14,044 nucleotides of DNA, from the NCBI GenBank assembly GCA_038250235.1, contig JBBSCO010000065.1, positions 1 to 14,044 on the forward strand, written 5' to 3'. Made by a program: the position numbers and the translations under genes. This document shows positions 7,339 through 13,470 of this stretch, piece after piece. The notes beneath the pieces were generated by a model, which was given only the letters and a program-made list of their open reading frames with translations, searched no databases and had not been told where the DNA came from. How positions within the stretch are numbered: position 1 is the stretch's first letter; every line of letters begins with the position of its first letter. Source of the DNA: JAAUTS01 sp038250235. Lineage in GTDB: Bacteria > Verrucomicrobiota > Verrucomicrobiia > Methylacidiphilales > JAAUTS01.

Positions 7339-8801
7339 AAACTGCCTCCTAATTCATTTCTTCCAAAGATCGGTTGAGGGTCGTCCGTAAAGTCGAAAAA
7401 TTCGAGCCGCTGACTCGAGTCGGGACTCTTCGACGACGGTCCGGCGACAAGCAGGGCATGGCGAGGTTCGATTTCGAAGTCTTCAAGCCACTGCTGAGCA
7501 AAGTCCCTCCAACACGCCGGCTCAGCGGCCAGATCGTGTGGGTGGATTCCTGCGCAAAAGGAAAGCCCCTGGAGGATGGCGGGGTCGAGCCCGGCCGCGA
7601 CGACCCATACGGGGAGGCGGGAACGTGCCACGGTGCGTGCGGTCTTGCCGCTCTCCACGGGCACGATCACCGCATCACAAGGCATCAATTTGATCGCCTG
7701 GTCCACCAGAAGTGCCTTGCGAAGGGAGCGAGGGACTTCGCTGTTCGGTGCTGCGGCCCGCTCCCTCTGGCGATTCGCCTCGCGGTAGGCCTCGGTCGGC
7801 GTGGCGATCTTCGCAAGCATCGCCACTGCCTCCACGGGAAAGCGACCGATCGCGGATTCACCCGACAACATCACACAGTCGGTTCCGTCGAGAATTGCGT
7901 TGGCCACGTCTGTCGCCTCCGCTCGGGTCGGTAGACGGCTTAGAGTCATGGATTCGAGCATCTGCGTCGCGGTGATCACGGGCTTGGCGTGCGCGAGTGC
8001 TCTCGCCATGAGTCGCTTTTGGGTCACAGCCATCGTCTCGATCGGGGTCTCCACTCCTAGATCGCCTCGAGCAATCATGATTCCGTCACTGGCGCGCAGG
8101 ATGGCCTCAATGTTCTCCAGCGCTTCGCGGCGCTCGATCTTTGCGATGAGGAACGGCGATCCTCCGAGTTCGGAGGCCGCCGATCGCACGGCTTCGATGT
8201 CTGCTGCAGTCTCAACGAAAGACTGGCTGACCGCATCGACCCCCTGCCCGAGGGCGAAGGCCAGGCACTCGCGATCCCTTTCGGTGAAGGCGCTGATGCC
8301 GAGGGAAATTCGGGGTAGATTCAGTCCCTTGCGGGAACTGAGTTGGCCGCCGACCTCCACTGAACAATGAACGTCGTTCCCCTCAATCCGGTTCACGAGA
8401 AGCTGAACCAGTCCATCATTCAGGAAAAGGCGGTCGCCGGTCTTCACGACTCGGGGAAGAGGCTCGAAGCTCATTGAAACCCGCTGACGGTTGCCAATGG
8501 TATCCTCGCTTGTCAGAATGAAGGATTCTCCTGCGTGGAGTTCAATCGGGCCTGGCTCGATCAAGCCAAGACGCATCTTGGGGCCGGGAAGATCAGCCAT
8601 GATGACGACCCGGCGCCCCACGGTGCGGCTTACGGCCCGTACGCGCGCGATGATCTCGCCGTGCTGAGCGAAGTCACCGTGCGAAAAATTCAACCGCGCC
8701 ACATTCAATCCGGCACGGATCATTTGTTCGAGGATGGACGGGTCCATCGAAGCTGGGCCGATGGTGGCGACGATCTTCGTTTTGTTCTCCGGTAATTTCA
8801 T
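7335..8801 (-). CDS. pyk: Pyruvate kinase
   Basis: This enzyme converts phosphoenolpyruvate and ADP to pyruvate and ATP. It is 488 residues, normal for bacterial enzymes. Visible sites are KIVATIGPAS (9-18), the substrate arginine in NVARLNFSHG (Arg36), DLPGPKMRLG (70-79), the catalytic lysine and metal Glu in IAKIE (219-223), the RGDLGVE loop (245-251, metal Asp247), TATQMLESM (277-285) and the SGESAIGRFP segment (313-322). A C-terminal regulatory-type domain follows. The start has no Shine-Dalgarno and overlaps the stop of the upstream remnant ORF by four bases (ATGA, 8798-8801), so translation probably depends on coupling. A glycolytic enzyme inside a membrane-stress gene train is unusual. 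It may be a second, stress-linked isozyme; other pyk copies cannot be seen here. Confidence 0.95.
   Translation of the reverse strand: MKLPENKTKIVATIGPASMDPSILEQMIRAGLNVARLNFSHGDFAQHGEIIARVRAVSRTVGRRVVIMADLPGPKMRLGLIEPGPIELHAGESFILTSEDTIGNRQRVSMSFEPLPRVVKTGDRLFLNDGLVQLLVNRIEGNDVHCSVEVGGQLSSRKGLNLPRISLGISAFTERDRECLAFALGQGVDAVSQSFVETAADIEAVRSAASELGGSPFLIAKIERREALENIEAILRASDGIMIARGDLGVETPIETMAVTQKRLMARALAHAKPVITATQMLESMTLSRLPTRAEATDVANAILDGTDCVMLSGESAIGRFPVEAVAMLAKIATPTEAYREANRQRERAAAPNSEVPRSLRKALLVDQAIKLMPCDAVIVPVESGKTARTVARSRLPVWVVAAGLDPAILQGLSFCAGIHPHDLAAEPACWRDFAQQWLEDFEIEPRHALLVAGPSSKSPDSSQRLEFFDFTDDPQPIFGRNELGGSL
7345..7350 (-). promoter_or_regulatory. Strong Shine-Dalgarno for the MscS gene
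   Basis: On the minus strand this reads AGGAGG, six bases before the ATG at 7338. It lies inside the last codons of the pyruvate kinase gene. Most genes in this window lack such a site, so the channel is probably translated efficiently in its own right as well as by coupling. It also fixes the start codon. Confidence 0.8.
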
Positions 8802-9022
8802 GATTCGTTTTCGTTCGACAGGGACGTCCTTTGTTTATCGCTGATCAGCCCGGACGCATCTCCCAGCGCCATGACCGGGGTGCTTGGCGCACTCCACCAA
8901 AGGAAGCCTGACAATGCCGCACGCAAAACATGGGGGTGGTGGCAGGTCGCCCGTCGCACCCGTAAATGCAGGAACCAAAGACTCGAATGAAGGCTGCTCC
9001 ACAAATGTTCAAGTTTATTCAT
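8798..9022 (-). CDS. Remnant/chimeric leader ORF (DUF2254-like start fused to MscS-like signal peptide)
   Basis: This is a 74-residue open frame with no independent function that I can see. Residues 1-17, MNKLEHLWSSLHSSLWF, match the first 17 of the DUF2254 protein (4525-5877) at 10 of 17 positions. From about residue 34, AALSGFLWW and then PVMALGDASGL align with the BON-MscS signal peptide (AAFLIFLCW, LVMAQGDAVGL), 14 of 27 identical by hand. It therefore looks like a deletion product of a former duplicate DUF2254/MscS pair. It is not a simple dead fragment: it has a strong ribosome binding site (9026-9033), overlaps the YihY stop by four bases (9019-9022) and overlaps the pyruvate kinase start by four (8798-8801). 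I infer a role as a translated coupling leader for pyruvate kinase. Confidence 0.7.
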   Translation of the reverse strand: MNKLEHLWSSLHSSLWFLHLRVRRATCHHPHVLRAALSGFLWWSAPSTPVMALGDASGLISDKQRTSLSNENES

Positions 9023-9915
9023 GATTCACCTCCAGGGCTGGCGGCGGTTAATCGGTCCGACTTCCCAGTTCCTTTCGCCCGGACTTCCGCCTGCGCTGCA
9101 CAAAAGCAAATTCCGAACACTCCAACGCAGCTTGAAAGATAAATCCACAGCAGGAACGCCGCGACCCCGCCGAGTGTACCGTAGAGCACGTTGAAATTCG
9201 CGAAGTGGATCGCGTAAAGCAGGAACAGCCATTCACCAGTCCAGACCAAAGCCGTTGCCGCCAGCGCACCGATCCACACTTCGGAGAATCGGGTGGGCCG
9301 GTTGGGGGCCAGCCTGTAAATCAGCATGGCCCCGCAGAACAAAACGAGCCAAGGTAGAAGATTCAGCATTAAGGGAACGCTCCAATGGGGAATTTCGAGA
9401 TAGGCGGCGAGCCAGCGGCGGGCCAGCCGGGCGACGCCCGGCAGCAGGATTCCCAGAAAGGCTGCGCTCAAAGTGATAGCGAGCAATCCGAGGCTTTTCA
9501 AAGGCAATTGCCACCAGTTGTAGGTGGGAGACTGCCAGATGCGGTTCGCGGTCCGAATCAGGGTTCGCAGGAATTTCAGGGAACTCCAAATCAAAAGCGG
9601 AAATGCTGCCAGGCTGATCTCCCCGCGCTTTGCCAACACGCCGTGAATATTCGCCATCACACCGCGTTCCTGCTCGCCGGTCAGCGGAACGTATCTTTCG
9701 ATCCACTGGATGACCTCGTTCGTGGCTACTTCCCGTTCCACAAACAAGGATACTGCGCTCACCAAAAGGAAGACCAGCGGCAGTAGTGACAGCAACAGGT
9801 AATAGGCAAAAGCGGCTGCTCGCTGGTCGCCATCCACCTCCGCCCAGCGCACCCGTGCCTGTTTGATGGTTCGCCACCATTTGGATTGCCCTGTGTTATG
9901 CAACCATGTTCGCAT
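9019..9915 (-). CDS. YihY/BrkB (UPF0761) family inner-membrane protein
   Basis: This 298-residue integral membrane protein is of the YihY/virulence factor BrkB family. Its role is not settled; it was once miscalled RNase BN. The hallmark N-terminus is present: RAAAFAYYLLLSLLPLVFLL (32-51), followed by a helix with ANIHGVLAKRGEISLAAF. About six hydrophobic segments are visible, at roughly 36-60, 101-118, 140-165, 178-203, 215-240 and 250-275. The late motif NVLYGTLGGVAAFLLWIYLS (243-262) is typical. The ATG at 9915 follows an AT-rich stretch (TTATTAATAATA on the minus strand) with no Shine-Dalgarno. The gap to the upstream small peptide gene is 95 bases, so a promoter inside it is possible, but none is convincing. 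Confidence 0.9.
   Translation of the reverse strand: MRTWLHNTGQSKWWRTIKQARVRWAEVDGDQRAAAFAYYLLLSLLPLVFLLVSAVSLFVEREVATNEVIQWIERYVPLTGEQERGVMANIHGVLAKRGEISLAAFPLLIWSSLKFLRTLIRTANRIWQSPTYNWWQLPLKSLGLLAITLSAAFLGILLPGVARLARRWLAAYLEIPHWSVPLMLNLLPWLVLFCGAMLIYRLAPNRPTRFSEVWIGALAATALVWTGEWLFLLYAIHFANFNVLYGTLGGVAAFLLWIYLSSCVGVFGICFCAAQAEVRAKGTGKSDRLTAASPGGES
9026..9033 (-). promoter_or_regulatory. Strong Shine-Dalgarno before the remnant ORF
   Basis: The minus strand reads GGAGGTGA, with GGAGG six bases before the ATG at 9022. It lies in the end of the YihY gene. The pyruvate kinase start downstream has only AACGAAAACGAATC before it. This is therefore the nearest strong ribosome entry point for the remnant ORF and pyruvate kinase. 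Confidence 0.75.
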
Positions 9916-10010
9916 TATTATTAATAAATGGACGGAAGCGGGTGCTCCCGGAGCGAGATGCGGTTGGTAGTAATCCTTTCTCGATCATTATTTTCGTACT
10001 TGGTAACCTT

Positions 10011-10136
10011 CTATTTTCTCTTCACTGGCCTGCCACGAGGTTTCGGCGGACGCGGATAGTACGGCCCGGGGGATGGCTTTGGCACCCTTGGTCTACGGCG
10101 ACCCGGCGGTTTCGGTTGTTTCAACCTCATGGTCAT
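10011..10136 (-). CDS. 41-residue proline/arginine-rich basic peptide
   Basis: This small gene is below the usual length cut-offs. The product starts MTMRLKQPKPPGRRRPRVPK and continues PSPGPYYPRPPKPRGRPVKR, then a final K. It has 13 Pro, 9 Arg and 6 Lys out of 41, and no acidic residue. There is no signal peptide or hydrophobic segment. Evidence that it is a gene: a Shine-Dalgarno GAGGA at 10143-10147, six bases before the ATG; an in-frame stop just upstream; position in line with the train, 65 bases after the HPF stop and 95 bases before YihY. Composition resembles proline-rich peptides that bind the ribosome exit tunnel, and also disordered nucleic-acid-binding tails. With HPF and baeRF3 as neighbours, a ribosome or RNA target is plausible but unproven. 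A chance ORF from GC-rich sequence remains possible. Confidence 0.6.
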   Translation of the reverse strand: MTMRLKQPKPPGRRRPRVPKPSPGPYYPRPPKPRGRPVKRK

Positions 10137-10140
10137 AATG

Positions 10141-10188
10141 GTTCCTCGCTTTTATTTAGTTTCGAGTTGATTCGATACGTTTAGGAAC
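10141..10188 (-). promoter_or_regulatory. Possible Shine-Dalgarno-masking stem before the Pro/Arg peptide gene
   Basis: AGGAAC (the ribosome binding site of the peptide gene, plus-strand positions 10141-10146) is complementary to GUUCCU encoded at 10183-10188. The 36-base loop holds a smaller TCGA/TCGA stem (10162-10165 with 10172-10175). In the minus-strand RNA this could hide the site. The six-base stem is short, so this is only a candidate. Confidence 0.3.
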
Positions 10189-10201
10189 TTCTTCGTCCGG
10201 T

Positions 10202-10516
10202 CTAGTGGTTGTTCAACTTACCCAGTTCGTGATCGAGTAATTTTTCCAATTTACCCGCCGCACCATGGACGGCCTGCTCGATGTGTTCCGCCTGGTTGGT
10301 TACGACGACGGGCTGCATCCCTTCCAGCCGTGCTTCCATCACGCAGCGTTTGTCGGTGCCCCCTTTGTGGCTGCTATTTTCGTCGCTGAGATGTACTTCG
10401 ACGCGGGTAATCTGTTGGGTGAAGCGCTCCAACGCACTCTCCACCACGGCCTGCGTCTGTTGAGTCAATAGGTCGCTGCCTTCAATGTTGTTGTCCGTGT
10501 TAATCTGGATTTTCAT
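10202..10516 (-). CDS. Short ribosome hibernation-promoting factor (HPF/RaiA/YfiA family)
   Basis: This 104-residue protein matches the short HPF/YfiA (sigma-54 modulation) family. Members bind the decoding region of the 30S subunit and keep ribosomes inactive in stationary phase. Seen are the first strand MKIQINTDNN, a helix with VESALERFTQQITRVEVHLS, the strand CVMEARLEGMQPVVV and a last helix QAEHIEQAVHGAAGKLEKLL. The C-terminal dimerisation domain of long HPF is absent. The frame is open upstream to 10645, but that part overlaps baeRF3 and is unlike the family, so I use the ATG at 10516. It has no Shine-Dalgarno; a perfect 7-bp hairpin stands ten bases upstream. It follows baeRF3 by 38 bases and is probably co-transcribed. 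Confidence 0.85.
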   Translation of the reverse strand: MKIQINTDNNIEGSDLLTQQTQAVVESALERFTQQITRVEVHLSDENSSHKGGTDKRCVMEARLEGMQPVVVTNQAEHIEQAVHGAAGKLEKLLDHELGKLNNH

Positions 10517-10526
10517 ATTTTTTGTT

Positions 10527-10543
10527 GGTTGGCATGGCCAACC
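10527..10543 (-). promoter_or_regulatory. Hairpin between baeRF3 and HPF genes
   Basis: This is a perfect 7-bp stem with a three-base loop: GGTTGGC, loop, GCCAACC. It occupies most of the 38-base gap and ends ten bases before the HPF ATG. In the minus-strand RNA it is followed by AACAAAAAAU, not by a U-run, so it is not a terminator. It could protect an RNA end after processing or control access to the HPF start, which has no Shine-Dalgarno. Confidence 0.5.
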
Positions 10544-10554
10544 TGTTGTCATCG

Positions 10555-11706
10555 TTAAAAGCGGCACGTTGCCGCTGCTCCCGTTGTTGTTGGCATCCGG
10601 TCGGAGGGAATCACCACGACTCGGCCACCAGTCTTGAGTACCCATTCGCCAAGATCATCCAGCACATCATCCGCCTCGGGATGGCTCAAATCCTTGAACT
10701 CCACTTCTCCGGTCGCGCCGTCGATTCGCCCTGGAATCTGTCGATCCGCCTCAATCAGCAGGGTGGCGATGCGCCCGGCCACTGCGGCTGCCGCCACCTG
10801 TTTCACGTCGTCCTGGCCGAGCCCTTTGGATTTGGCCAGCGCAAATTCATCCGCCAGCGCCGCCAGCCTCGCTTGATACTGCGGCTGGAAAATGATCCAT
10901 CCTTGTTCGCGGAACTCCGCCATCGGCAGCGCGTCAGGATGAATTTTTAATCCTTCATCCAACAGGAAAGGGTTCTGGCTAAGCTTGCGGAAATGACCTT
11001 GATGTTCGGGCAGCGTCGCGAGAATCAACGGCAGTCCCGAAGGTTGCGAATGTAATTCGAGAATCGCGCGATCGACCCTGCGAAAGAACCGTTCCGCATC
11101 GTTGTCCATCTCATCCTTTTTATCTCCGTGCCCGTGCCGCATGGCCACGCTCGAGCCGCCCGTTCCTCCATAAGAAGCGACGGTCTGATGTGGCTCTGTC
11201 AACTCCTCGCCCAATGCTTCCTTAAGGGTGCGAGGCACTCCGGGCGCGAGAGCAATTTCATCAAGCGCGTCGCGATTGCCCTCGAACACTTTAATCTCGT
11301 GCAGATTGAGCGCTAGCACTTGATAACGATCCGAAGATTGCAAAAATCTCAAAAGCGGTTTGATGTGAAAACTGTCGGCGACCACAGCGAGCTCTGGCGT
11401 CGTGCGTTGCAATCCCAAAACCTGGAATAATCCTGGTGCCCCGAACACAGCTAAGCCATCTGTGGCGTGATTCCAGAAACCATGATCATGAGAAAGCGCC
11501 TCGAACGGTTCCAGTAGCGGACGAATCTCCTCCGGCGAGTATTTTTTCTGCAAGGACTGATCGAGCTCCTTGAGTAAATTGCGAAAGCGGATCGGGTCTT
11601 GCTGATTGCCGGGATGATGCCGGTGCGTGGGCAGATAAATTGAGAGGCACGGCGATTTGTGAGTGCCTAACAGCGAAGCGCGAAAGTCTTTTGTGAGTAG
11701 GTTCAT
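10555..11706 (-). CDS. baeRF family 3 protein (bacterial archaeo-eukaryotic release factor-like)
   Basis: This 383-residue protein belongs to the baeRF family 3, bacterial relatives of eRF1/aRF1 thought to act on ribosomes. The recognisable parts are LLTKDFRASLLGTHKSPCLS followed by IYLPTHRHHPGNQQDPIRF (1-40), the segment DGLAVFGAPGLFQVLGL (83-99), and the C-terminal end VVVIPSDRMPTTTGAAATCRF. The loop equivalent to the GGQ hydrolysis loop of release factors is GGTGGSSVAMRHGHGDKKDE (180-199): glycine-rich but lacking the Gln, so peptide release by the classical mechanism is doubtful. It is followed closely by HPF, which supports a ribosome role in stress. Its first 33 codons are repeated in the remnant at 12459-12608. 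Confidence 0.88.
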   Translation of the reverse strand: MNLLTKDFRASLLGTHKSPCLSIYLPTHRHHPGNQQDPIRFRNLLKELDQSLQKKYSPEEIRPLLEPFEALSHDHGFWNHATDGLAVFGAPGLFQVLGLQRTTPELAVVADSFHIKPLLRFLQSSDRYQVLALNLHEIKVFEGNRDALDEIALAPGVPRTLKEALGEELTEPHQTVASYGGTGGSSVAMRHGHGDKKDEMDNDAERFFRRVDRAILELHSQPSGLPLILATLPEHQGHFRKLSQNPFLLDEGLKIHPDALPMAEFREQGWIIFQPQYQARLAALADEFALAKSKGLGQDDVKQVAAAAVAGRIATLLIEADRQIPGRIDGATGEVEFKDLSHPEADDVLDDLGEWVLKTGGRVVVIPSDRMPTTTGAAATCRF

Positions 11707-11729
11707 AATTTTTTTGACAGTTTATTTTT

Positions 11730-11749
11730 ATTGTATCCCTTTTCAAGGG
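11730..11749 (-). promoter_or_regulatory. Stem-loop and TACAAT box upstream of baeRF3 (candidate)
   Basis: In the 58-base gap before baeRF3 there is a 5-bp stem CCCTT/AAGGG (11737-11741 with 11745-11749). On the minus strand it is followed by TACAAT (11735-11730), which looks like a -10 box. I find no good -35 element at the right distance, and no U-run follows the stem. A weak internal promoter is possible. Confidence 0.2.
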
Positions 11750-11764
11750 AGGCATTCAGTGGGA

Positions 11765-12055
11765 TTACTTCTTATCCCGGAAGATCAGCCAAACGATACC
11801 GGCTCCTATTAGAAGGGCAGGAATGGGGTTGTTCCGGACAATTCTTAGGATATCCGCGGATTTTTCAGCGACGGCTCCGCTTTGTGCTGTTAGCTTGCTA
11901 TCGAACCAATCCATCACCCCGTTGATGATGGCACGTGGGCGGAGGCGTTCGTCTAGCCGTCCGAGAGTTTGCTCCATGTCGACGCGGGTTGCGCGGATGT
12001 CTTGATGAATCTCGCGACTATTTCGGTTGTCTTGTGGCTGTGTGGAGGTATTCAT
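11765..12055 (-). CDS. DUF3618 domain protein
   Basis: This 96-residue protein has the DUF3618 signature REIHQDIRATRVDMEQTLGR followed by LDERLRPRAI (14-43), a helical segment found in small envelope-stress proteins of unknown role. A single membrane helix near the end (PALLIGAGIVWLIF, about 78-91) and a basic tail DKK suggest an inner-membrane anchor. It overlaps the stop of the holin-like gene by four bases (12052-12055). These two families are commonly encoded side by side, often next to CsbD- or DUF883-type stress genes. Confidence 0.85.
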   Translation of the reverse strand: MNTSTQPQDNRNSREIHQDIRATRVDMEQTLGRLDERLRPRAIINGVMDWFDSKLTAQSGAVAEKSADILRIVRNNPIPALLIGAGIVWLIFRDKK

Positions 12056-12462
12056 TTGATCTGGTTTTTGATAAATTCTTTGTTGTTCCTTAGCGATTCC
12101 ATGGTGCGTTCCGGCACCAGGTTCGCGGTTTTTAGCTTATCGAGCGCCTTTTTCACGAGTGCCGCACTGATCAGCCCGACTATGATCGCGACGATCGCGA
12201 GGCCGAGGAAGTGCGCCAGCGCCAAGGGAAGGCCTGCCGTAACCAAGCCCTCCGCGATGAGAGAGCCGAAAGCGATGAGGAGGATGACGAGCGCCGCATA
12301 TCCCACCAGGGCTCCAGCTACCAAAAAACCGATGTTTTTTCCAATCATGGATAGTTCCTCGGAAATTTCCGTTTTGGCGAGGGCTACTTCGTCACGGATA
12401 AGGGACGTGCTATCGTCCCGCAGTCGCTTTAACAGATCACCTATGGAAGCTTGGTCGTTCAT
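12052..12462 (-). CDS. Phage-holin-family-like membrane protein (Actinobacterial holin III / DUF1469 type)
   Basis: This 136-residue membrane protein has an amphipathic N-terminus (GDLLKRLRDDSTSLIRDEVA, 8-27), then ALAKTEISEELS and two hydrophobic hairpins, about 45-73 and 79-104, with a charged C-terminus. This matches the family annotated as putative actinobacterial holin-X / phage holin superfamily III, which in most genomes is a chromosomal envelope gene and not a phage lysis gene. No other phage gene is nearby. The ATG overlaps the stop of the baeRF3 remnant ORF by four bases (12459-12462) and its own ribosome binding site is poor (CCAGGCCAATTC). Confidence 0.82.
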   Translation of the reverse strand: MNDQASIGDLLKRLRDDSTSLIRDEVALAKTEISEELSMIGKNIGFLVAGALVGYAALVILLIAFGSLIAEGLVTAGLPLALAHFLGLAIVAIIVGLISAALVKKALDKLKTANLVPERTMESLRNNKEFIKNQIK

Positions 12463-12608
12463 GAATTGGCCTGGGTGGGGATTTCAGGGGCCGTTACCGG
12501 CATGCGATGTCCGGGATAATGCCGATGCGTGGGTTGATAAAGCGAGAGGCATGGCGGTTCGTGAGCACTTGAGAGCGAAGCGCGGGAGTCTTTTGTGAGC
12601 AGGCTCAT
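12459..12608 (-). CDS. N-terminal remnant of a second baeRF3, still an open leader ORF
   Basis: This is a 49-residue frame. Residues 1-33 (MSLLTKDSRASLSSAHEPPC, then LSLYQPTHRHYPG) match the start of the baeRF3 at 10555-11706 at 23 of 33 positions. At DNA level 12511-12608 aligns without gaps to 11609-11706, about 80 of 98 identical, and the similarity runs a few bases into the upstream AT-rich region. After residue 33 the sequence is unrelated and reaches a TGA that overlaps the holin-like ATG by four bases. So a duplicate baeRF3 was deleted except for its first codons. Either this is a neutral scar or it now couples translation of the following membrane gene. No strong Shine-Dalgarno precedes it. 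Confidence 0.75.
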   Translation of the reverse strand: MSLLTKDSRASLSSAHEPPCLSLYQPTHRHYPGHRMPVTAPEIPTQANS

Positions 12609-12690
12609 AATTTTTTAGAAGGACTGTTTTTGTTCTTTTCTTAAGTGTGGTTCATTCATAGGGTTGTTGCATCTCCCGGCAAAAACTCTG

Positions 12691-13470
12691 TTAGCGTGAT
12701 TTTTCTGGGAATTTTTCGCTCCAATATCCTTCGCGTTGATAATGTTGATGAAGTAGGGCCTCATAATCCCGGGTCAGCAGGGATTCCTCCGTGTATTCGG
12801 GGCACTGTTTGATGGCTTCGCGGGAAAGATTGACAAAGACTTTTCGCTCCTCCCAACTGAGGCTCTCTATCCACTGCGGTGAAACCAGGACTTTTTTCCC
12901 CGGCCACCAATTTTTTGTGTCAACGACCAGATAACGGATCGCCCACGTCTCATCATCAATGATAAAATCCTCGACGTGGCCGATTTCGCCGTCCACCGCC
13001 TGTATGTGATGACCGTGCACCGCGTCGGTGCTGCGCAAATGCGGATCCCACGCGTCCTCCTGAGGGGTATTATTATTAAGCTTATCATTGGCGCGTCCTT
13101 CACGGTTAAGCATCAACTGCGGATAAAGGCCCCAACGGAAAGGTCCCATCATATAGGACGGGTAATCGTAGTAGCTGTAGTATTCCTGTTCGAACTGCTT
13201 GGAAACAGGTTTGTCACTGTCCAGCGAGGGACTACCCTCAATCTGCTTTTTCGTCAGATTAACGGCGATGTGTTCTTCGGCTTTGATCGCAGCGACCAGC
13301 GCATAAGGGGAAATCAGAACCTGCCGGCCGGTAAGCCAGCTTCCGGTGTCGGCGACCAGGTAACGGATCGTCCAATGGTGGTCATCAAAGTAGAATTCTT
13401 TGACCTTTCCGAATTCTCCGTCGAGACTATCCAGCTTGTATCCCTTTAGTGTTTTTACTTTGTTTAGCAT
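12691..13470 (-). CDS. Double PRC-barrel domain protein
   Basis: This 259-residue soluble protein has two PRC-barrel domains. The first (about 5-75) has LDGEFGKVKEFYFDDHHWTI, then RYLVADTGSWLTGRQVLISP; the second (about 148-222) has VDGEIGHVEDFIIDDETWAI, then RYLVVDTKNWWPGKKVLVSP, so the halves arose by duplication. The linker (93-120) is rich in Tyr and aromatic residues (EQEYYSYYDYPSYMMGPFRW). The C-terminal 35 residues are charged with many His and Tyr. PRC-barrels occur in RimM and photosynthetic reaction-centre H subunits; stand-alone copies are common in stress gene clusters without a proven function. It is the first large gene of the minus-strand train, 83 bases upstream of the baeRF3 remnant. 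Confidence 0.9.
   Translation of the reverse strand: MLNKVKTLKGYKLDSLDGEFGKVKEFYFDDHHWTIRYLVADTGSWLTGRQVLISPYALVAAIKAEEHIAVNLTKKQIEGSPSLDSDKPVSKQFEQEYYSYYDYPSYMMGPFRWGLYPQLMLNREGRANDKLNNNTPQEDAWDPHLRSTDAVHGHHIQAVDGEIGHVEDFIIDDETWAIRYLVVDTKNWWPGKKVLVSPQWIESLSWEERKVFVNLSREAIKQCPEYTEESLLTRDYEALLHQHYQREGYWSEKFPEKSR

Noticed and set aside
7374..8370. Plus-strand ORFs across pyruvate kinase (186 and 189 codons)
   Set aside because: Antisense shadows of a complete, motif-rich pyruvate kinase in GC-rich sequence.
9233..9880. 215-codon minus-strand ORF inside YihY
   Set aside because: Out-of-frame shadow; it has no hydrophobic pattern while the YihY frame shows the full family signature.
10517..10645. 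N-terminal extension of the HPF protein
   Set aside because: It overlaps the end of baeRF3, has low-complexity sequence unlike HPF, and the ATG at 10516 starts exactly at the family's first strand.
11737..11749. Terminator before baeRF3
   Set aside because: The stem is only 5 bp and is followed by A-rich, not U-rich, RNA in the direction of transcription.
12052..12462. Prophage, because of the holin-like gene
   Set aside because: No lysin, structural, integrase or terminase gene is present; this family is usually chromosomal and paired with DUF3618.
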